From: Methylomarinum sp964442675
Lineage (GTDB): Bacteria; Pseudomonadota; Gammaproteobacteria; Methylococcales; Methylomonadaceae
Assembly: GCA_964442675.1 (NCBI GenBank)
Contig: CAYUAE010000075.1
Span: forward strand, 1 to 10,119
Length of the DNA stretch: 10,119 bases
Direction: 5' to 3'
Under the pieces are notes generated by a model, which worked only from the letters and a program-made list of their open reading frames with translations, ran no database searches and was not told the DNA's origin. A program made the position numbers and the translations under genes. Shown here one piece after another: positions 1 through 5,921 of the stretch; position 1 is the first letter of the stretch; the number at the start of each line of letters is the position of its first letter.

Positions 1-115
1 CGGTCGTCTCTACCCATTCTGCCTCACCCCATCGTCAGAACCTGTTCTACGCATTTAATCCCGTCTTGTCGTACTATATTCCACAACAATTTTTGATTTT
101 TCTGGTGAGGCAGGG
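1..115. other. Non-coding lead-in upstream of ppnP
   Basis: I see no supported gene here. One plus frame is open from base 3 to 118 and another from 1 to 96, but neither gives a recognisable protein, and the minus strand offers only a 14-codon ORF. The stretch may be the 3' flank of a gene outside the window plus the upstream region of ppnP. The only structure is a 10-base perfect inverted repeat, CTGCCTCACC at 19-28 and GGTGAGGCAG at 104-113. Confidence 0.5.
19..113. repeat. Spaced 10-bp inverted repeat
   Basis: CTGCCTCACC (19-28) is the exact reverse complement of GGTGAGGCAG (104-113), with 75 bases between. The right arm ends two bases before the -35 box of the ppnP promoter. It could be a regulator site pair, the ends of a small non-autonomous element, or chance. 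No target-site duplication is visible next to the arms. Confidence 0.35.
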
Positions 116-142
116 TTGAATTCGGTCGCCTGATGCTATACT
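116..142 (+). promoter_or_regulatory. Sigma70-type promoter with extended -10, for ppnP operon
   Basis: A TTGAAT box (116-121) is followed 15 bases later by TATACT (137-142). The -10 box is preceded by TG at 134-135, giving the extended -10 form TGCTATACT, which tolerates a short spacer and a weaker -35. Transcription would begin near 149, leaving a leader of about 17 bases that contains the GGAGG ribosome site at 154-158. The fit is by eye. Confidence 0.6.
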
Positions 143-165
143 GCGACTATTTTGGAGGCAGGAAA

Positions 166-483
166 ATGACCGAATTTGACAATGTGACCGTGGTTAAAAA
201 AGCCAATGTCTACTTTGATGGCAATGTCAGCAGCCGGACGCTTAAATTTAGCGATGGCAGCACCAAAACATTAGGCTTCATGTTGCCGGGGGAATACCGT
301 TTTAATACAGCGGATAAAGAACTGATGGAAGTTTTGGACGGTGAGTTACATGCGTTACTGCCGGGGCAGGATGACTGGCAGGTATTCACCGCAGGCGAGC
401 AGTTTCATGTGCCGGCCAATAGTCAGTTTAGCGTAAAAGCCATGACGCCGGTCGATTATTGTTGTTCCTTTATCAGCGCTTAA
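166..483 (+). CDS. ppnP: Pyrimidine/purine nucleoside phosphorylase PpnP (YaiE/DUF1255 cupin)
   Basis: This 105-residue protein matches the PpnP family, small single-domain cupins that phosphorolyse a wide range of purine and pyrimidine nucleosides to free base and (deoxy)ribose 1-phosphate in the cytoplasm. The family pattern is visible: an N-terminal strand ending in YFDG, then GFMLPGEYRF, a DWQVF motif, and FHVPANSQF leading to a short C-terminal strand. It is about ten residues longer than the 94-residue E. coli protein, all at the N terminus. I start at 166 rather than at the upstream in-frame ATG at 133 because GGAGG (154-158) lies 7 bases before it and because 133 overlaps the predicted -10 promoter element. 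It is the first gene of a plus-strand unit with the next two genes. Identity is secure from family resemblance; the substrate range here is not visible in the sequence. Confidence 0.9.
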   Translation: MTEFDNVTVVKKANVYFDGNVSSRTLKFSDGSTKTLGFMLPGEYRFNTADKELMEVLDGELHALLPGQDDWQVFTAGEQFHVPANSQFSVKAMTPVDYCCSFISA

Positions 484-510
484 AGCCCTTTATAGACAGT
501 CAGAAAAAGC

Positions 511-2736
511 ATGAATACAGTTCAGTCACCTGAAGACAAAAGTTATGCCCGGATGATTCTGTTTGCCGGCACCCTGTTTATCAGTGCAACATTGATGTTT
601 GTCGTGCAGCCCATGTTCGGCAAATTATTATTGCCTTTGTTAGGCGGTACGCCAGCGGTTTGGAACACCTGCATGGTGTTTTACCAGATGGTTTTGTTTT
701 TAGGCTATCTCTATGCGCATTTTTTAGCCGGTAGACTCGAGACCCGGCGTCAGATTCAGATTCATCTGGCCATCATTGTCTTGAGCCTGATCGCTTTGCC
801 AGTGGCATTGCCCGAGGGTATTACGCCACCGACCGAGTCTAATCCGACATTCTGGCTGGTGGCCGTTCTATTTATCGCCATCGGCCTGCCATTTTTTGTG
901 GTATCAACCACAGCGCCCTTATTGCAAAAATGGTTTTCCCGTGTCGGTCATCATACCAGCGATGATCCATACTATCTGTATGCCGCCAGTAATGCCGGCA
1001 GTTTGTTGGCCTTGCTGAGCTATCCCTTTATTATTGAGCCGAATATCGGCCTGGCACAACAACAGTTTATCTGGTCACTGGGTTATGCCTTATTGATTCT
1101 GTTGATTGCTTTTTGCGCCTGGGTCTTATGGCGCAGTCAAACGGCTGATACGGCCTTTGAGCCTGCAGCGGATGACGTGCCGACGCTGAGCTATCAAACC
1201 CGCTTATATTGGCTGGCGCTGGCTTTTGTGCCCTCCAGTTTGCTATTGGGACTGACCAACTTTATCAGTACCGATATTGCCTCGGTGCCGCTGTTGTGGA
1301 TTATTCCGCTGACCTTATATTTGCTGTCGTTTGTACTGGTGTTTTCCAACTGGGCGATGCGGATTCATCCTTTCATGCTGGCCGCGCAGCCGGTCATTTT
1401 GTTGCCCTTTATTGCCTTTTCTTTTATCAATCCAGCGGTTTTACCTTATTGGTTGAATCTGTTGTTGCACCTGCTGGCTTTTTTTATGGCCATTATGGTG
1501 TGTCATGGGGAACTGGCTAAAAACAGGCCGCATACCCGGCATTTAACCGATTTTTATCTGATTATGTCGTTTGCCGGTATGTTGGGCGGCATGTTCAACA
1601 CCTTTGTCGCACCGTTTGTGTTTGACGGGGTTTATGAATACCCGATCATGATTGTGGCCGCGTTGATGTTACGGCCGGGGTTTTTCGGCCAGCACTGGCG
1701 TGGTCAGTTGTGGTTGCCAGCATTGATATTGATTACAGGTTTTGTGGTTTATTTCAGCACCGATCAGTTACCGGCTTATCTGGACAGTATTGGTGTGGTG
1801 CTGATTTTATTAGCCGGTGTAACGTATGCCTTCAGGCAGCAACCGCTCAGCCTGGCGCTTTTGACCGGTTTGATTTTGTTTTTCAGTCACGGCCTGCACA
1901 GTCTGTTATCGAACACCTTGTATCAGGAGCGCAGCTTCTTCGGCGTTTTTTCGGTACGGGAAGCGGTGATGCTGGATGAACAGCGGCGCCCGGAAAAATA
2001 TCACGAACTTTTTCATGGTACCACCAAACACGGCGCACAGCGCTTGAAGCCACCTTATGTCACAACGCCTTACACCTATTACAGCAAGCCGGGGCCGATG
2101 GGACAGTTGTTTAAAGTGTACGACAGTCAGGATGCGCACTGGTCGATCGCTTCGGTGGGATTAGGGGCGGGTGCTTTGGCCTGTTATGCTAAACCCACAC
2201 AAAACTGGCGTTTTTACGAGATTGACCCATTAGTCATCAAGATTGCCAAAACACCCAAATATTTCAGCTACTTGAGTCGCTGTGCGCCATCAGCGCCGAT
2301 TATTGTCGGCGATGCGCGATTGTCATTGCAGCACGAGCCTGATCACCAGTTTGATTTATTGATTCTGGATGCCTTCAGTTCGGATTCGGTGCCTACGCAT
2401 TTGTTGACGCGGGAGGCTATGGTTTTGTATTTTGCCAAATTAAAGGCCGATGGCATTTTAGCTTTTCATATTACCAACCGGCATTTGGCACTTAAAAAAG
2501 TGCTGGCCGACCATGCCCGGAAACTGAAACTGGCGGCGTTGATTCAGGAATTCAAGCCGCCTGCTGATGCAATTTCGCTGATTGTGGCGACCGACTGGGT
2601 GGTGATGTCTAAAGATGCCGGGCGCTTGCAAGCCTTGCAACAAAGCCGGATTGGCAAATGGCAGAAATTACCGCTATATTTTGATATGAAATCATGGACC
2701 GATGATTTTACTAACATTGTGGAAATCTGGAAATAA
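511..2736 (+). CDS. Polytopic membrane protein fused to a spermidine-synthase-like domain
   Basis: The 741-residue protein has two parts. Roughly residues 15-480 are hydrophobic, with a dozen or more likely membrane spans, beginning with a conserved-looking segment around VQPMFGKLLLPLLGGTPAVW. Roughly 530-690 is a cytoplasmic Rossmann fold of the spermidine synthase/SAM-methyltransferase type: VGLGAG at 549-554, the acidic strand end E570-I-D572, GDAR at 600-603, and LDAFSSD with Asp620 where the catalytic loop should be. This architecture is the family usually labelled fused MFS/spermidine synthase, whose reaction is not established as far as I know. The aspartate-rich signatures of true spermidine synthases are only partly recognisable, so aminopropyl transfer should not be assumed; another SAM-type group transfer or transport is possible. 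The gene starts 27 bases after ppnP with only a weak ribosome site (AGAAAAAG), and its stop is one base before the lpxD start, so the three genes are probably cotranscribed. Confidence 0.85.
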   Translation: MNTVQSPEDKSYARMILFAGTLFISATLMFVVQPMFGKLLLPLLGGTPAVWNTCMVFYQMVLFLGYLYAHFLAGRLETRRQIQIHLAIIVLSLIALPVALPEGITPPTESNPTFWLVAVLFIAIGLPFFVVSTTAPLLQKWFSRVGHHTSDDPYYLYAASNAGSLLALLSYPFIIEPNIGLAQQQFIWSLGYALLILLIAFCAWVLWRSQTADTAFEPAADDVPTLSYQTRLYWLALAFVPSSLLLGLTNFISTDIASVPLLWIIPLTLYLLSFVLVFSNWAMRIHPFMLAAQPVILLPFIAFSFINPAVLPYWLNLLLHLLAFFMAIMVCHGELAKNRPHTRHLTDFYLIMSFAGMLGGMFNTFVAPFVFDGVYEYPIMIVAALMLRPGFFGQHWRGQLWLPALILITGFVVYFSTDQLPAYLDSIGVVLILLAGVTYAFRQQPLSLALLTGLILFFSHGLHSLLSNTLYQERSFFGVFSVREAVMLDEQRRPEKYHELFHGTTKHGAQRLKPPYVTTPYTYYSKPGPMGQLFKVYDSQDAHWSIASVGLGAGALACYAKPTQNWRFYEIDPLVIKIAKTPKYFSYLSRCAPSAPIIVGDARLSLQHEPDHQFDLLILDAFSSDSVPTHLLTREAMVLYFAKLKADGILAFHITNRHLALKKVLADHARKLKLAALIQEFKPPADAISLIVATDWVVMSKDAGRLQALQQSRIGKWQKLPLYFDMKSWTDDFTNIVEIWK

Positions 2737-2737
2737 T

Positions 2738-3775
2738 ATGACAAGCATTGAACAATTGGCTGCGCTGTGCGAGGCCGACATACAGGGTAAAAATACCTCT
2801 GAGCATATTTATTCGGCCGCCGATATTATGCATGCCGAACAAGGGCAGGTGACGGTACTGAGTGACGCTAAATACAAAAAATATCTGGCCGATTGTAAAG
2901 CCTCGGCCTGTTTTATCAGCCGCCAGCTGATTCCGGAGCAGGTGCCGGAGCATATGACTTTACTGGTGTGTGAAGACCCTGAAATGGCGTTTCTTGAAGC
3001 CGTCAGACTGTTGCATCCGGACATTGAATTCAATAAAACTATCTCTGACAAGGCTGATATTGCAGATTCAGCCAGTCTCGGGCACGCGCTTTATATCGGT
3101 GCCTTTGCGACGATTGGGCAAGACAGTCAAATTGGTGATTACAGTGAAATTCATCCAGGCGTGCATATCGGGCGCAATGTTACCATTGGCCAGTATTGCA
3201 AAATCTATCCCAATGCGGTGATTTACGACAACACGGTGATCGGCGACCATGTCATTATTCATTCCGGTGCGGTTATCGCAGCAGATGGATTTGGCTATAA
3301 ATACCGGAACAATCAACATGTCAAAGTGCCGCATGTGGGTAATGTGGTGATTGCCGATCATGTGGAAATTGGTGCCAATACCTGTATTGACCGGGGCGCG
3401 CTGGGCTCGACCGTAGTCGGGGCCGGCAGTAAAATCGATAACCTGGTGCAGTTAGGGCATAACAATCAGGTCGGACGAAATGTGATTATTTGTGGGCAGT
3501 CGGGGATTTCAGGATCGTGTGTGATCGAGGATGGCGCGATTTTAGCCGGAAGCTCCGGCATTGCCGATCACGTCAAAATCGGCCAGCAGGCTGTCGTTAT
3601 GGCGCGTTCCGGCGTTTCGCAAGATGTCAAAGCCGGCACCCAGGTCTGGGGCAGTCCGGCGAAAGACCGTAAAGTGGCGTGGAAAGAACTGGCGGCTTTG
3701 AGTAAATTACCTGATGTGTTAAAAGCCTTTAAAGCACTGCAGCTACGGGTAAGCAAGCTCGAGCAGGAAAAATGA
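2738..3775 (+). CDS. lpxD: UDP-3-O-acylglucosamine N-acyltransferase, LpxD family
   Basis: LpxD adds the second, N-linked 3-hydroxyacyl chain to UDP-3-O-acylglucosamine from acyl-ACP, the third step of lipid A synthesis on the inner face of the cytoplasmic membrane. The 345 residues fit the family (E. coli 341). An N-terminal uridine-binding domain spans about 1-100, a left-handed beta helix of hexapeptide repeats follows (about 105-305), and a C-terminal helix ends in LRVSKLEQEK. Motifs seen are ADGFGYKY, NTCIDRGALGSTVVG and QLGHNN with His241, matching the catalytic histidine (His239 in E. coli), plus His278 near E. coli His276. I chose the ATG at 2738 because the upstream in-frame start at 2702 lies inside the previous gene. 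No good ribosome site is visible, so translation is probably coupled to the gene before. None of the usual neighbours (bamA, fabZ, lpxA) is present, so this may be a second copy. A non-lipid-A sugar N-acyltransferase is the main alternative. Confidence 0.88.
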   Translation: MTSIEQLAALCEADIQGKNTSEHIYSAADIMHAEQGQVTVLSDAKYKKYLADCKASACFISRQLIPEQVPEHMTLLVCEDPEMAFLEAVRLLHPDIEFNKTISDKADIADSASLGHALYIGAFATIGQDSQIGDYSEIHPGVHIGRNVTIGQYCKIYPNAVIYDNTVIGDHVIIHSGAVIAADGFGYKYRNNQHVKVPHVGNVVIADHVEIGANTCIDRGALGSTVVGAGSKIDNLVQLGHNNQVGRNVIICGQSGISGSCVIEDGAILAGSSGIADHVKIGQQAVVMARSGVSQDVKAGTQVWGSPAKDRKVAWKELAALSKLPDVLKAFKALQLRVSKLEQEK

Positions 3776-3975
3776 CCAACATTATTTGTAATTTAAACAG
3801 GATAGTGATTCTTGACTGAAATCATCATCGAACAGAGCGATCATTCGTATCGCCATTCCGTAGGGGCACAGATGACACCCCTACATGTTAGGATTAACTC
3901 GGCCGTAAATTCATCATACAAGTTACGTCTGCGTAATATCAGTTCATGATTTAAACTAAGATAACGATACATATT
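3776..3975. other. Intergenic region between lpxD and galU
   Basis: No gene is supported in these 200 bases. It holds a 7-bp GC-rich hairpin at 3860-3884 and, nearer galU, a TAATAT box (3934-3939) that might be a -10 element; the matching -35 position (3911-3916, TCATCA) is poor, so I do not call a promoter. A TTGACT at 3812-3817 has no suitably spaced -10. The galU ribosome site is weak (AAG in CTAAGATAACG). Confidence 0.45.
3860..3884. repeat. Hairpin, 7-bp GC-rich stem, downstream of lpxD
   Basis: GTAGGGG (3860-3866) pairs exactly with CCCCTAC (3878-3884) around an 11-base loop. It lies 85 bases after the lpxD stop. No run of T follows on either strand, so it is not a standard intrinsic terminator; it could mark an mRNA end or be a member of a dispersed palindrome family. 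Confidence 0.45.
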
Positions 3976-4851
3976 ATGAAACCAAAAATCAGCAAAGCTG
4001 TTTTCCCCGTCGCCGGTCTCGGTACCCGTTTTTTGCCGGCTACTAAGGCCAGTCCCAAAGAAATGTTACCGATTGTGGATAAGCCATTGATTCAATATGC
4101 GGTAGAGGAAGCTGTTGCAGCCGGTATCGACACCATGGTTTTTGTGACCGGGCGCAACAAACGCGCGATTCCGGATCATTTCGATAAGGCCTATGAGCTG
4201 GAAATGGAGCTGGAAAAAAGCGGTAAAACCAAGCTGTTGGAAATGTTGCGAAACATGATTCCCGAGCATATTTCCTGCGTCTTTATCCGTCAGTCAGAAG
4301 CCTTAGGGCTAGGGCATGCCGTGTTATGCGCGCGGCCGGTTGTCGGCGATGAGCCGTTTGCCGTCATTTTAGCCGACGATTTAATCGAAGATGCAGATCG
4401 TGGCTGTATGGCGCAAATGACAGCATTGTTTGAGCAACAGCCGCACAGTATTTTAGGCGTTGAGCCGGTCGATCCCAGTGAAACCGATAAATACGGCATT
4501 GTTGAGATTGAACAAGCCGGGGAGCGGATCGGAAAATTGCAAACCATTGTCGAAAAACCGAAGCCGGAACAGGCGCCGTCAAACCTGGCTGTGGTCGGGC
4601 GTTATATTCTGACGCCGGCGATTTTTGACAAATTGGAAAAGACCCAACGTGGCGCCGGCGGTGAGATTCAATTGACCGATGCGATTGCCGACCTGATGAA
4701 TGATGAGCCGGTGCTGTCGTATCAGTTTGAAGGCAATCGCTATGATTGTGGCTCTAAATTAGGTTATGTCATCGCCAATGTAGAACACGCTTTATTGCAT
4801 GACGATATTAAAGACGAATTTATCGCTTATTTGCGGAGCATGACGCTTTAA
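3976..4851 (+). CDS. galU: UTP-glucose-1-phosphate uridylyltransferase
   Basis: GalU makes UDP-glucose and pyrophosphate from UTP and glucose 1-phosphate. UDP-glucose feeds LPS core, exopolysaccharide, glycogen-type and galactose metabolism in the cytoplasm. The 291 residues are the usual family length. The nucleotide-binding signature runs over residues 14-32, reading GLGTRFLPATKASPKEMLP with Lys28. Asp134-Asp135 in LADDL is at the metal and sugar-nucleotide site, KYGIVE follows, and VEKP at 192-195 carries the conserved lysine (Lys194). The C-terminal GNRYDCGSKLGY segment is also typical. It stands alone on its strand: 200 bases separate it from lpxD, and its stop overlaps the stop of the converging transporter gene by four bases. 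The ribosome site before the ATG is weak, but the next residues match the family N terminus, so the start is likely right. GalF-type or RmlA-type paralogues are less likely, given the GalU-specific motifs. Confidence 0.95.
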   Translation: MKPKISKAVFPVAGLGTRFLPATKASPKEMLPIVDKPLIQYAVEEAVAAGIDTMVFVTGRNKRAIPDHFDKAYELEMELEKSGKTKLLEMLRNMIPEHISCVFIRQSEALGLGHAVLCARPVVGDEPFAVILADDLIEDADRGCMAQMTALFEQQPHSILGVEPVDPSETDKYGIVEIEQAGERIGKLQTIVEKPKPEQAPSNLAVVGRYILTPAIFDKLEKTQRGAGGEIQLTDAIADLMNDEPVLSYQFEGNRYDCGSKLGYVIANVEHALLHDDIKDEFIAYLRSMTL

Positions 4852-5744
4852 TTCGAATCGTGTCCGTGTAACTGCCGACTGCGGCGATCAAAAAACTGAT
4901 GCAGTAATAAGGCGCTTAAAATCAGCGCCGTGCCCAGCATTACTTTAGGCGTTACCGGTTCGTGATTGATGCTGTAACCTAGATATAAGGCCATAACTGG
5001 CGAAATAATCGTGATAAAGGCCACGTTGGTTGCGGGCAGATGGATCAGCACATAGTAATACATGGCAAAACCAAAGGTGGTGGCGACAATGCCTAAATAA
5101 AGGATGGCCGCCGCCGCACGCCAACTGATGCTGGCGGGTAGTTGTCCCTGTTCTAAGGCATACCAGCTTAGTAAATACAATGGCATGGCAAATAATAAGC
5201 CGCCCGTGACCTGTGTCATGGCTGGCAAGTGTGCATCTATTTTTTTGACCCAGACAGCGCTGGCAGCGTGCAAGGTCGCTGCCAGCAACACGCCTGACAT
5301 GCCGGCAATCGCCTGCGGACTCAGTTCCAATGCTGAGCTGAACATCATCACCAATCCACCGGTGCCTAAAAGATAAGACGCTATTTTGCCGATACTTAAG
5401 CTTTTTTCATTTAGAACCAGTGCCGCCATAAATGCCGTAATGAATGGTGTCAGACCAAAGATAACTGAAATCCAGCCAGAAGGAATCAGCCGTGAGGCCC
5501 AATATACTGCCATCATGGCGCCAAAGATTTGTAATGCAACAGCCAGATAGGTTTGCCTGGCTTTTGCATGAAAAGGTAGCTTTTGTCGCCGCAGCAGTAA
5601 AATCATAGCGACGCAAATAAAGCCAATCAGCATGCGGGACGCTGCACCAAACACAAATCCCGCACCTTCCGCGCTCCATTTGATGGCTAATGGTGTGGTC
5701 GCCCAAAGCAGAATAACGCTGACATAAGCTAAAAATACGCGCAT
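4848..5744 (-). CDS. EamA/DMT-superfamily transporter
   Basis: This 298-residue protein is very hydrophobic, with about ten predicted membrane spans arranged as two EamA repeats (about 1-135 and 145-285), the standard drug/metabolite transporter layout in the inner membrane. The N terminus (VILLWATTPLAIKWSAEG) and the second-repeat segment with YYYVLIHLPATNVAFI are typical. The C-terminal tail is short, basic and cytoplasmic (FDRRSRQLHGHDSN). Family members export amino acids, metabolites or drugs, or import nucleotide precursors; the substrate cannot be read from the sequence. The start at 5744 is supported by TGAGG five bases upstream (complement of 5750-5754). A TATAAT box and a long palindrome lie upstream, so it probably has its own promoter although it follows pntAB on the same strand. 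It converges on galU, sharing TTAA at the stop codons. Confidence 0.88.
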   Translation of the reverse strand: MRVFLAYVSVILLWATTPLAIKWSAEGAGFVFGAASRMLIGFICVAMILLLRRQKLPFHAKARQTYLAVALQIFGAMMAVYWASRLIPSGWISVIFGLTPFITAFMAALVLNEKSLSIGKIASYLLGTGGLVMMFSSALELSPQAIAGMSGVLLAATLHAASAVWVKKIDAHLPAMTQVTGGLLFAMPLYLLSWYALEQGQLPASISWRAAAAILYLGIVATTFGFAMYYYVLIHLPATNVAFITIISPVMALYLGYSINHEPVTPKVMLGTALILSALLLHQFFDRRSRQLHGHDSN

Positions 5745-5760
5745 TTAATCCTCAGGTAGA

Positions 5761-5814
5761 TCCAGCACCTTGTAATGCCTCGCCATTTATGGCGAAGCAG
5801 TACAAGGTGCTGGG
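5761..5814. repeat. Long imperfect palindrome in the DMT-transporter leader
   Basis: CCAGCACCTTGTA (5762-5774) pairs exactly with TACAAGGTGCTGG (5801-5813). Inside it, TGC/GCA (5776-5778 with 5797-5799) and TCGCCAT/ATGGCGA (5780-5786 with 5789-5795) continue the same axis with two single mismatches. The whole stretch therefore folds into one hairpin of about 23 pairs, or a cruciform. No T run follows on either strand, so it is not a standard terminator. It ends 16 bases before the transporter start codon. Confidence 0.8.
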
Positions 5815-5825
5815 TAAATCTGAAT

Positions 5826-5856
5826 ATTATAACGGAGTTGCCGGAAGCGGCGTTAA
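5826..5856 (-). promoter_or_regulatory. Possible promoter for the DMT-transporter gene
   Basis: On the minus strand a perfect TATAAT (complement of 5826-5831) sits about 80 bases before the transporter start. The best -35 match is TTAACG (complement of 5851-5856), four of six consensus bases with a longish 19-base spacer. Transcription would start near 5819, immediately before the palindrome. The -10 is good and the -35 only fair, so this is tentative. Confidence 0.4.
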
Positions 5857-5870
5857 TTGCGAGAGATAAG

Positions 5871-5906
5871 TCCCGTCATACCGAGTTGGTGATGGGTATG
5901 ACGGGA
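5871..5906. repeat. Hairpin, 12-bp perfect stem, after pntB
   Basis: TCCCGTCATACC (5871-5882) pairs exactly with GGTATGACGGGA (5895-5906) around a 12-base loop. It begins 15 bases past the pntB stop in the direction of pntAB transcription. In that direction the T run (complement of 5906-5910) precedes the stem and what follows is CTTATCTCTCGC, so it lacks the U tract of an intrinsic terminator. It probably marks or protects the 3' end of the pntAB mRNA, or is an REP-like palindrome. Confidence 0.65.
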
Positions 5907-5921
5907 AAAATGGACCTTACA

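Noticed and set aside
133..165. Longer N terminus for ppnP from the ATG at 133
   Set aside because: It overlaps the likely -10 promoter box, and the GGAGG site favours the ATG at 166.
3772..3819. 15-codon ORF overlapping the lpxD stop by ATGA
   Set aside because: The possible ribosome site AGGA is only 3 bases from the ATG and the peptide is not recognisable; probably chance.
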